A DNA stretch of 6,845 nucleotides. It comes from Candidatus Zipacnadia bacterium. GTDB taxonomy: Bacteria > Armatimonadota > UBA5377 > JALGUK01. A program made the translations under genes and the position numbers. This document shows positions 1 through 5,148 of this stretch, piece by piece. The notes under the pieces are model-generated. The model saw only the letters and a list, made by a program, of their open reading frames with translations, made no database searches and was not told where the DNA came from. Numbering within the stretch: the stretch's first letter is position 1; each line of letters starts with the position of its first letter. The stretch spans positions 1-6,845 of the forward strand of contig JALGUK010000297.1 of NCBI GenBank assembly GCA_029820875.1, given 5' to 3'.

Positions 1-1
1 C

Positions 2-433
2 GGCCGTCCAGTAGAGATTCCCGCGCACTGTGGGCTTCTGGCGCCAGCTCAGCCAGGGCGTCCTGCCGAGGTCCAGCGTCACGTCGCGGATGAGCACGTG
101 CGGCCATTTCCCGCTGGTCCTACGCATCAGGACAACGTCATCCCCGACCTGCTTGACCGCCAAATAGACCGAGTTGGGCCGCGTGGTCGCGTCCATGTAG
201 TCATCGAGGTCCCACTGGACGGCCGGGGGTGTCAAATCAACGTAATTGGCCGGGTCGGTCCGTTGCCTGTGCCCGTTGAACTCCCCCGGCACGGCATTCT
301 CCGGCTCGCGCCTGGCCTCCCGGCGGACAATCCGCTCCAGCATTTTGAAGGCCTTGTCGGGGGGCAAGGTTCCCTCGAGTCTATCGGGCGCCAGGACCGG
401 CTTCTTGAGCAGTTCGGGCAGGCCGCCAGGCGA
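2..433 (-). pseudogene. Out-of-frame C-terminal continuation of the beta-helix protein (partial)
   Basis: If one copy of the 38-bp repeat (434-471) is removed, the minus-strand frame continues directly from GNVGQ of the upstream part into SPGGLPELLKKPVL and stays open for 144 codons to the window edge, with no stop. The composition is normal for a protein, including motifs such as KAFKMLERIVRREARREPE, YVDLTPPAVQWDLDDY and VLIRDVTLDLG, whereas the frame actually reached after the duplication is implausible. The final part, with alternating hydrophobic residues and Trp/Tyr, could be another beta-rich domain, but I do not recognise a family. The gene therefore probably encodes more than 500 residues and its end lies outside the window. 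Whether it is truly broken or only misassembled is open. Confidence 0.7.
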
Positions 434-1539
434 CTGCCCGACGTTCCCGTCAAGTATGTAACTGAGGGAACCTGCCCGACGTTCCCGTCAAGTATGTAAC
501 TGAGGGAACCCTCCCGCGCTCCCTTGAAGTAGTTCCTCAGGTCGAGCTTCTCATCCACTACGACCACCGGGACGCCCTGAAGGCTGCAGTCCCGCACCGC
601 GATGGTGTTGGGGACCTCCTCCAGGTAGATGGCGCACCTGCGCTTGTTGTTGCCCCAGGCGCAGACCATGCAGTCCTCAAGGAGAATCTGGTTGGGAACG
701 CCTTCGGAGCGGAACCTGGTGAAGTTGACCACCGGGGTGAATCCGCCGCCCTCGCCGCCGAAGCGGAACCTCACGCACGAGAGGATGCCAGCGTAGTTGT
801 CTATCCAACGCTGGTCGCGACCGTTGACCAGGGGCACGCCGAGGATGTCGGTGAACGTGCAACGCCCGCCGCGCGTCTCGATGGCCGCCTGATCGGCCAT
901 CTCGCGGCTGGTGGTAATCCATGCGCGCTGCATAGTGAGCTGGTCGCAGTAGGTAATCAGCACCTGGCGGCACTGGATGAACTCACAATCCAGCACGAAT
1001 GCGTGTGTGGAATTGCTGCCCTCGCGAAACTCAATCGCCGGCCCGCCGCTGAAGTAGAACTTGCAGTCGCGCACCACCAGAAAGCCGGTGTCAATGTTCG
1101 GGTTGCCCAGCGATATTTGCCGGCGCCCGCCGATGAACGTCAGGCCCTCGATTGTCATCCGCCAGGCCCAGTCGCCGTAAAGGATGTCGTTGGTCCGGTC
1201 GCTCTGCTCGATGCTGGCGTAACCCTCGCCGCGGATTACGTAGGAGCGGATGTTCAACGTGTCGCTGATTTTGTACCGGCCTGCGGGGAAGACGACCACC
1301 GGCGAGGTGTTGTAGTAGACGCCCCAGGGCGTCATTCGGCTGACATGCTGCTTCTGGGCGGCGTCGAGCGCAGCCTGGATGGCGGCTGTGTCGTCGGTTT
1401 CTCCATCCCCGACGGCACCGAAGTCCCGGACACTTATCACCGGCTCCGTTATGGCGGCGCGTATGCACTGGGGGGCAAGCACCAGAGCGAGCAGGAAACT
1501 CATGACCATCCAACAGCCGAGATATCGCGCTGTCTTCAT
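232..1539 (-). CDS. Secreted pectate-lyase-superfamily beta-helix protein, frameshifted
   Basis: The ATG (complement of 1537-1539) follows a Shine-Dalgarno GGGAGG (complement of 1548-1553) at 8 nt. Residues 1-29 look like a Sec signal peptide: basic start, hydrophobic 10-22, then AxA-like IRAA; the Cys at 25 is not in a convincing lipobox. Residues 36-54 carry the family hallmark VRDFGAVGDGETDDTAAI, followed by FPAGRYKI near 84-91, typical of Pectate_lyase_3/GH28-type right-handed beta-helices. Repeated short beta-strand rungs with LDCEF, VRDCSL and LLEDCM fill about 100-325. An extracellular role in binding or cleaving polysaccharide is inferred; substrate and true lyase activity cannot be read, and many such proteins are structural. 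The homologous frame ends at Q356 (position 472), where a 38-bp tandem duplication starts; the remaining residues down to the stop at 232 are out-of-frame, with a proline/arginine/serine-rich composition. The true C-terminus continues in the entry at 2-433. Confidence 0.85.
   Translation of the reverse strand: MKTARYLGCWMVMSFLLALVLAPQCIRAAITEPVISVRDFGAVGDGETDDTAAIQAALDAAQKQHVSRMTPWGVYYNTSPVVVFPAGRYKISDTLNIRSYVIRGEGYASIEQSDRTNDILYGDWAWRMTIEGLTFIGGRRQISLGNPNIDTGFLVVRDCKFYFSGGPAIEFREGSNSTHAFVLDCEFIQCRQVLITYCDQLTMQRAWITTSREMADQAAIETRGGRCTFTDILGVPLVNGRDQRWIDNYAGILSCVRFRFGGEGGGFTPVVNFTRFRSEGVPNQILLEDCMVCAWGNNKRRCAIYLEEVPNTIAVRDCSLQGVPVVVVDEKLDLRNYFKGAREGSLSYILDGNVGQVPSVTYLTGTSGSRLAACPNCSRSRSWRPIDSREPCPPTRPSKCWSGLSAGRPGASRRMPCRGSSTGTGNGPTRPITLI
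434..510. repeat. Exact 38-bp tandem duplication (two copies)
   Basis: Positions 434-471 are repeated without mismatch at 472-509, and the match runs one base further (510). 38 is not a multiple of 3, so the repeat shifts the reading frame of the minus-strand beta-helix gene. Only one base of microhomology flanks the unit, which is unusual for replication slippage and is compatible with unmerged overlapping contig ends. Confidence 0.95.
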
Positions 1540-1648
1540 GCCAGCATCCTCCCTTCCGACTCAACGGCATCCATACGTGCTTTCTCCGATTACGCATGCA
1601 AATCCTGTCCCGCACACGAGTCTTGAGGCTGCCTGTACGGCCACACTC
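1540..1648. other. Divergent intergenic region, 5' side of the minus-strand gene
   Basis: This stretch contains the Shine-Dalgarno site of the minus-strand gene (1548-1553) and must hold its promoter or leader. I looked on the minus strand for a sigma70-like pair and found none convincing; the closest, TTGCAT with a poor -10, is not worth calling. No credible small ORF or hairpin was seen. Confidence 0.5.
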
Positions 1649-1677
1649 TTGACATAATTTACGGGACGTGGTACCTT
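1649..1677 (+). promoter_or_regulatory. Sigma70-like promoter with extended -10
   Basis: A perfect -35 hexamer TTGACA (1649-1654) is followed by a 17-bp spacer and TACCTT (1672-1677), preceded by TG one base upstream (1669-1670), that is, an extended -10. Transcription would begin near 1684, just before a strong Shine-Dalgarno site. It points toward the spermidine-synthase-like gene and is the best promoter in the window. The -10 matches only three of six consensus bases, so this remains a prediction. Confidence 0.6.
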
Positions 1678-1690
1678 CCATACAGCTTAG

Positions 1691-1704
1691 AAAGGAGGTG
1701 GTGA
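1691..1704 (+). promoter_or_regulatory. Exceptionally strong Shine-Dalgarno site not attached to a large gene
   Basis: AAAGGAGGTGGTGA contains nine consecutive bases (AAGGAGGTG) complementary to the 16S rRNA anti-Shine-Dalgarno tail. It is the strongest such site in the window, yet lies about 160 bases upstream of the first substantial plus-strand gene. Its only sensible client is the mini-ORF starting with TTG at 1708, 9 nt after GGAGG. Its core can also pair with 1805-1810. Confidence 0.6.
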
Positions 1705-1707
1705 ATT

Positions 1708-1749
1708 TTGGGTAAACATAGCTGGGACCACGGGTGGTCCACAGGATAG
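1708..1749 (+). CDS. Possible 13-residue leader peptide
   Basis: A TTG codon at 1708, 9 nt after a near-consensus Shine-Dalgarno, opens a frame reading MGKHSWDHGWSTG and ends in TAG at 1747-1749. Two Trp and two His in 13 codons, with both Trp codons touching the 1725-1740 hairpin and a terminator downstream, resemble an attenuator leader peptide. Against this: the downstream genes have no evident link to Trp or His, and any strong Shine-Dalgarno will find some short frame. If translated, a ribosome on this frame would unwind the palindrome and so affect the downstream pairing. Confidence 0.3.
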   Translation: MGKHSWDHGWSTG

Positions 1750-1788
1750 ACGATAAGCCGTGGCCCCTAAACTTTTTGCCGTGCTGAC

Positions 1789-1823
1789 ATGCCGTCCAGC
1801 CGGGCCACCTGGGCGGCATTTTC
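1789..1823 (+). terminator. Intrinsic terminator-like hairpin upstream of the first gene
   Basis: ATGCCGTCCAG (1789-1799) pairs with CTGGGCGGCAT (1809-1819) over 11 bp with one T-G wobble, around a 9-nt loop, and is followed by TTT, making four consecutive T at 1819-1822. A GC-rich stem plus T-run located after the promoter and 40 bases before the next start codon suggests conditional or leader termination. The T-tract is short, so efficiency is uncertain. The loop 1802-1808 is complementary to upstream 1760-1766. Confidence 0.6.
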
Positions 1824-1862
1824 GCATGATGGGCCGCGCTCTGCAAGCGACCCGGAGGCAAG

Positions 1863-3266
1863 ATGATGGCACTGAAGGTTGCGGTGTTCGGCGCCGGTGC
1901 GGCGCTGATGTCACTGGAGATTCTCGGCAGTCGGGTGCTGGCCCCCTTCTTTGGGTCGGACCTTTACGTGTGGGGCAGCCTAATCGGCATTTTCCTCACC
2001 GCACTCAGCCTGGGCTACTGGTTAGGAGGGCGTGCAGCCGACCGCTGGCCGACCGAGCGCACACTTGCGCTTTTCCTGGCCGCCGCGGGCCTGCTGACCT
2101 TGGTTATACCGCCGAGCAAGCAGGTTGTCTGCAACGTAATCGTGATGATTCACTTCGGGCCTCGTCTGGACCCGCTGCTGGCTGCAATAGTCCTATTCTT
2201 TCTGCCCAGCCTTTGCTACGGCACCGTCACCCCAATCGCGATTCGACTCTCTGCAAGGGCCATCGGCAAGGTAGGCGGTGTAGCGGGTGGGACGGCCGCC
2301 CTCTCAACAGTAGGCAGCATCCTCGGAACTTTCGGCACCGCCTTCTTTCTCATCCCCAACTTCCCCGTAACGGCAACCATCTTTGGCGTCGGTAGTGTCG
2401 TCCTGATTCTGGCCCTTTTCGTGGTGCTCCGTCCGGGCGCAGGGCCGGCGGCGGTGCTGGCTGCGGCGCTGATTCTCGGAACAGCTCCCTCAGGCCATGC
2501 GCAGACGACCGTCTTCGAGCGCGATTCGGCATATCATCACATCCGCGTCGCGGACGAGGGGAACTACCGCACTTTGTACTTCGATGATGCGAGACAGACA
2601 CGGATGCTGCTTGGCGATCCGCTTTCCGGCAATTTTGAATACACGGACTACTTCCACATGGCGCTGCTTTTCAACGATTCCATCGGCCGCGCAGCATTCA
2701 TCGGTCTGGGCGGGGGGTCCGGGCCACATCGCTTTCTGAAAGATTATCCCTCCATGCGGCTTGAGGTGGCCGAGATTGACCCGGTCGTGGTCAAGGTGGC
2801 CAGGAAATACTTCGGCCTGCCGGACAGCCCGCGACTGAAAATCAGCATTCAGGACGGGCGGGTGTTCATCCGGCGCAGTGAGCACAAGTTCGACTTCCAG
2901 CAGACGGCTAACAAGATGACCCCGGACGGGGTGCTGGTTTTCAATGTGACAGCCTATCCCACGGGCAGGGGCAGCAGGATTACACGGGCTTTGTACAAGA
3001 CAATCGGCGCGGTCTTTCCGGTTCGATACTACTTCACCGCGCAGCAGAGCGCAAACACAGTGCTGGTCGCGACCCGGTCAGAGCAGGTCCTGTCACGGGA
3101 AGCCGTGCTGGCAAAAGCTGAAAGCCTCGTGCGGCGGAAAATCGTAAAGCTGCCTAACTTCCTGGAGCGGGTGAAGCGTTTTGAGAGCCAGCCGCTTCCG
3201 ACAGAGGATGTACCGATGCTGACCGACAATTACGCGCCCGTCGAGGCGCTTATGGATGGCGCGTAG
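1863..3266 (+). CDS. Membrane-fused spermidine-synthase-like protein, with apparent internal deletion
   Basis: GGAGG at 1854-1858 serves either ATG 1863 (4 nt) or ATG 1866 (7 nt); 1866 has the better spacing. The N-terminal half (about 4-212) has six or seven hydrophobic helices, with SLEILGSRVLAPFFG (17-31) and GYWLGGRAADR (51-61) as in fused MFS/spermidine-synthase-like proteins. From about 220 a soluble aminopropyltransferase/methyltransferase fold follows: EYTDYFHMAL (259-268), nucleotide-binding loop GLGGGSG (281-287), acidic strand end EVAEIDP (301-307), and QDGRVFI (330-336). The family would then read KFD-hydrophobic-DAY/DSxD...PFHL...EFF before the next helix; here KFDF (342-345) passes straight to QQTANKMTPDGVLVFNV. 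About 25 residues with the catalytic Asp are missing, in frame. Polyamine synthesis is thus doubtful; many fused homologues have unknown substrates. First gene of a likely operon, 42 bp before the glycosyltransferase. Confidence 0.8.
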   Translation: MMALKVAVFGAGAALMSLEILGSRVLAPFFGSDLYVWGSLIGIFLTALSLGYWLGGRAADRWPTERTLALFLAAAGLLTLVIPPSKQVVCNVIVMIHFGPRLDPLLAAIVLFFLPSLCYGTVTPIAIRLSARAIGKVGGVAGGTAALSTVGSILGTFGTAFFLIPNFPVTATIFGVGSVVLILALFVVLRPGAGPAAVLAAALILGTAPSGHAQTTVFERDSAYHHIRVADEGNYRTLYFDDARQTRMLLGDPLSGNFEYTDYFHMALLFNDSIGRAAFIGLGGGSGPHRFLKDYPSMRLEVAEIDPVVVKVARKYFGLPDSPRLKISIQDGRVFIRRSEHKFDFQQTANKMTPDGVLVFNVTAYPTGRGSRITRALYKTIGAVFPVRYYFTAQQSANTVLVATRSEQVLSREAVLAKAESLVRRKIVKLPNFLERVKRFESQPLPTEDVPMLTDNYAPVEALMDGA

Positions 3267-3308
3267 CAACCGCTTCCCGAGTCGTACATTTCGAAAGGCG
3301 CTGGTAAG

Positions 3309-4238
3309 ATGCGGACGCCCGGATTCCGCCTGGCAACTCCTGAGGATAAACTCGGGTTCGCTTTGCGGGTTTTCATACTGACCTTCGGGACCATAGTGTT
3401 GTTCATGCTCTTCTTCGCGTCCAAGTTCGCGGGACTGGAAGACGCCAACGCAATGGACATGGCGCAGATCGCCCGTAACGTTGCGCACGCCAAGGGCTTC
3501 TGCACAAACTTCCTGCGGCCGCTCTCCCTTGCATTCTATCCGCACGCCAAGGGCTTCTGCACAAACTTCCTGCGGCCGCTCTCCCTTGCATTCTATCCGC
3601 ACGTGGACCCCCATCCGGAGTTGGGCTTCCAGCCTTTGTACCCGCTGGTCACGGCTGTACTGTTCATCCTCGGAGGGGCCTCGGACAAGATGGCCGGCCT
3701 CGCCTCCGGAATCCCCTTCCTGCTGTGTGCTCCGCTGGTTTACTTCTACACGCGCAGATTGTTCGGGTCGGGGGCGGCACTTTTGTCCCTCGTGCTGTAC
3801 GCCACAAGCGTTGTGCTTCTGCGAGTTTCGATTTCGGGGCAGGAGGTCAGCCTTCTCGGCCTGCTTTTGACGCGCCTACGAGCGTCCGCGAAGCGAACGG
3901 CTGTGGGTGGCCGCAAGCGGGGTTTTGGCGGGGTTGTGCGTACTGACGAAGGATGTTTATATCGTGGCCTTTGTTATCGCGGTATCATTCCTGTGGCTGA
4001 CCATCCCGAAACGCAGGTGGCGGGCAATCGGCATCCTGACCGCGGCCTTTATCATCACTATAAGCCCCTGGCTTGTGCGCAACTGGCATCTGACAGGAGA
4101 CCCCTTCTTCTCACTACGGAAGTGGGAACTGGTAATGATGACCGACACGTTTCCGGGCCAGGAGGCATACCGCCAGTTCGAACGGCCGTACCTTACACCC
4201 CCTCAGTTTATCGTCAGCGAGCCGCGCGACCTCATTAA
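3309..4238 (+). CDS. GT39/ArnT-type membrane glycosyltransferase, N-terminal part (frameshifted)
   Basis: ATG 3309 has AAAGG at 3294-3298 (10 nt). Genuine sequence runs to about T188 (position 3872); the rest to 4238 is out-of-frame. TM1 is about 17-38; the following outside loop has LEDANAMDMAQIARN (43-57), where GT39/PMT/ArnT enzymes place their catalytic acidic residue (E44/D45/D50 candidates), then GFCTNFLRPLSLAFYPH, which occurs twice because of a 57-bp tandem repeat (residues about 60-97). FQPLYPLVTAVLF (107-119) starts TM2; further helices lie at 132-147 and 154-172. These enzymes transfer a sugar from a polyprenyl-phosphate carrier on the outer face of the cytoplasmic membrane. The acceptor cannot be inferred. 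The other half of the protein is the entry at 3907-5094. Confidence 0.75.
   Translation: MRTPGFRLATPEDKLGFALRVFILTFGTIVLFMLFFASKFAGLEDANAMDMAQIARNVAHAKGFCTNFLRPLSLAFYPHAKGFCTNFLRPLSLAFYPHVDPHPELGFQPLYPLVTAVLFILGGASDKMAGLASGIPFLLCAPLVYFYTRRLFGSGAALLSLVLYATSVVLLRVSISGQEVSLLGLLLTRLRASAKRTAVGGRKRGFGGVVRTDEGCLYRGLCYRGIIPVADHPETQVAGNRHPDRGLYHHYKPLACAQLASDRRPLLLTTEVGTGNDDRHVSGPGGIPPVRTAVPYTPSVYRQRAARPH
3484..3603 (+). repeat. 57-bp tandem duplication (2.1 copies) inside the glycosyltransferase gene
   Basis: Positions 3484-3540 recur exactly at 3541-3597, and CGCACG continues at 3598-3603. The unit encodes HAKGFCTNFLRPLSLAFYP, duplicated in frame. CGCACG at each boundary means the single-copy ancestor already had 6-bp direct repeats 57 bp apart, a plausible slippage substrate. 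The family normally has this segment once. Confidence 0.95.
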
Positions 4239-5094
4239 AAAGGCCGAGCGGAATCTGACACTCCTCACCGGGTACGTGCAGAATCTGCCGAACCCGTTCA
4301 TCCTGGCGTTTTTCCTGGCCGCCATTTTACACCGGTTTCCCGACCGTGCGTTCGAGAAGCTTCGGCAGAGCATCTACCTGGGAATCGCGATATTGGTTGC
4401 GGCATTGTGCCTGGTCACGCCGCGTTACCAGCTCCTGCTCCCATTCGTGCCGTCCATTGTCGTCATCTCGACAGGCTACTTTATGTATCTGTACGACAAC
4501 CGCCTTCCGCCCGATATCCGCGGGCCGGCGCGGCGCAGGCGACGGCGGCTGCGACGGCTGGTGATGGGAACCTACGTTTTCGCCTCCGTCTACCCTCTGC
4601 TGGTGGTATTCTTCACCGGACCGGCCCAGCTCATGCTCCCGATGAAGGAAGTGCTCCATGTATTCGAGCGGACTGCATGCAAGCGGGTGGCGACTGACGT
4701 TCCCTGGGCTGTGAGCTGGCATGCAGACAAGGAGGCTGTATGGGTGCCCACGACCTTGACAGAACTCAGTCGCGTGGACGAGGTAGCGCCCGTTGACGGG
4801 ATTTTGCTGTCTCCCCAAATGGGACTACCGGGCAAGGACTCGCCGGAATTCCGCAATGCGTACGACATGGTCCGCTGGGCAGTGACCCGTGTGCGCTTGA
4901 CTGAGGCGGCACAGCCCGGCGAGCGCCGCATGACCTGGCAGCAAGTCGCCAGGAACGTTCCGAAGGTCCTCGAGGAGGCCAGTGCCGGGTTGGGGAGGAA
5001 ACTGGACCCCATGCCTGGATTCCGTCTGAAAGAACTTCTCGGACCTGCGGGCAACTGGCAATACTACGAAAAGCTGCCGGATGAGACCAACTGA
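3907..5094 (+). CDS. GT39/ArnT-type membrane glycosyltransferase, C-terminal part
   Basis: This frame is open from just after a TGA at 3868-3870 and already reads like protein there (RAYERPRSERLWVAASG), so the GTG at 3907 is only the first usable start codon in a piece that is really the continuation of the gene starting at 3309. Hydrophobic helices lie at about 17-33, 40-57, 130-142, 156-170, 176-197 and 219-236. SPWLVRNW (53-60) and TPRYQLLLPFVP (171-182) are typical of GT39/ArnT-like transferases. A run of Arg at 209-217 precedes the last helix, probably on the cytoplasmic side. The tail from about 245 is a soluble domain containing DVPWAVSWHADKEAVWVPT, known from this type of protein. It ends with TGA at 5092-5094, 54 bp before the NeuB-like gene. 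No Shine-Dalgarno supports independent translation from 3907. Confidence 0.75.
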   Translation: MAASGVLAGLCVLTKDVYIVAFVIAVSFLWLTIPKRRWRAIGILTAAFIITISPWLVRNWHLTGDPFFSLRKWELVMMTDTFPGQEAYRQFERPYLTPPQFIVSEPRDLIKKAERNLTLLTGYVQNLPNPFILAFFLAAILHRFPDRAFEKLRQSIYLGIAILVAALCLVTPRYQLLLPFVPSIVVISTGYFMYLYDNRLPPDIRGPARRRRRRLRRLVMGTYVFASVYPLLVVFFTGPAQLMLPMKEVLHVFERTACKRVATDVPWAVSWHADKEAVWVPTTLTELSRVDEVAPVDGILLSPQMGLPGKDSPEFRNAYDMVRWAVTRVRLTEAAQPGERRMTWQQVARNVPKVLEEASAGLGRKLDPMPGFRLKELLGPAGNWQYYEKLPDETN

Positions 5095-5148
5095 CAAGTA
5101 CGCGATACTCTTACTCTTTGTTCGCAAAACAAACAGGGGTGACGTTTC
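5095..5148 (+). promoter_or_regulatory. Short spacer with Shine-Dalgarno and small A/T hairpin
   Basis: AGGGG (5135-5139) lies 9 nt before the TTG start at 5149. Just upstream, TTTGTT (5117-5122) and AACAAA (5128-5133) form a 6-bp A/T-rich inverted repeat with a 5-nt loop. It is too weak for a terminator and may be incidental. Confidence 0.4.

Larger units (their letters stand above)
1684..1824 (+). ncRNA. Candidate structured leader RNA / attenuator (unassigned class)
   Basis: Between the promoter and the first gene lies about 140 nt that can fold in competing ways. Seen in the sequence: GGACCAC (1725-1731) with GTGGTCC (1734-1740), a near-perfect 16-bp palindrome; GTGGCCC (1760-1766), perfectly complementary to GGGCCAC (1802-1808), which is the loop region of the terminator hairpin; AGGTGG within the Shine-Dalgarno site (1696-1701), complementary to CCACCT (1805-1810); and the terminator stem 1789-1799/1809-1819. 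The last two share 1809-1810, so pairing at the ends of the leader would compete with the terminator. That is the logic of a transcription-attenuating riboswitch or a leader-peptide attenuator, or the RNA may be a short independent transcript. GACGATAAGCC, CCTAAAC and AGCCGGGCCACC, in that order, recall conserved blocks of the GEMM-I (c-di-GMP) riboswitch, but the P3 helix and ligand-site bases do not fit well. Class and ligand are unassigned. Confidence 0.45.

Noticed and set aside
434..510. Short direct repeats as a CRISPR array
   Set aside because: Only two abutting copies with no spacers, inside a coding gene; the same applies to 3484-3603.
1003..1626. 207-codon open frame on the plus strand
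   Set aside because: It is antisense to the beta-helix gene, whose signal peptide and motifs are clear; no supporting ribosome site.
1691..1704. 16S rRNA 3' end remnant
   Set aside because: The sequence is the complement of the anti-Shine-Dalgarno, i.e. a ribosome-binding site, and no rRNA sequence flanks it.
1725..1740. Palindrome as a dimeric repressor operator
   Set aside because: It is possible, but it lies well downstream of the predicted start of transcription and fits better as an RNA hairpin in the leader; kept as part of the leader entry.
1091..1861. 256-codon open frame on the minus strand spanning the divergent intergenic region
   Set aside because: Its second half is a shadow of the beta-helix gene in another frame and its first half crosses the promoter and leader; composition is not protein-like.
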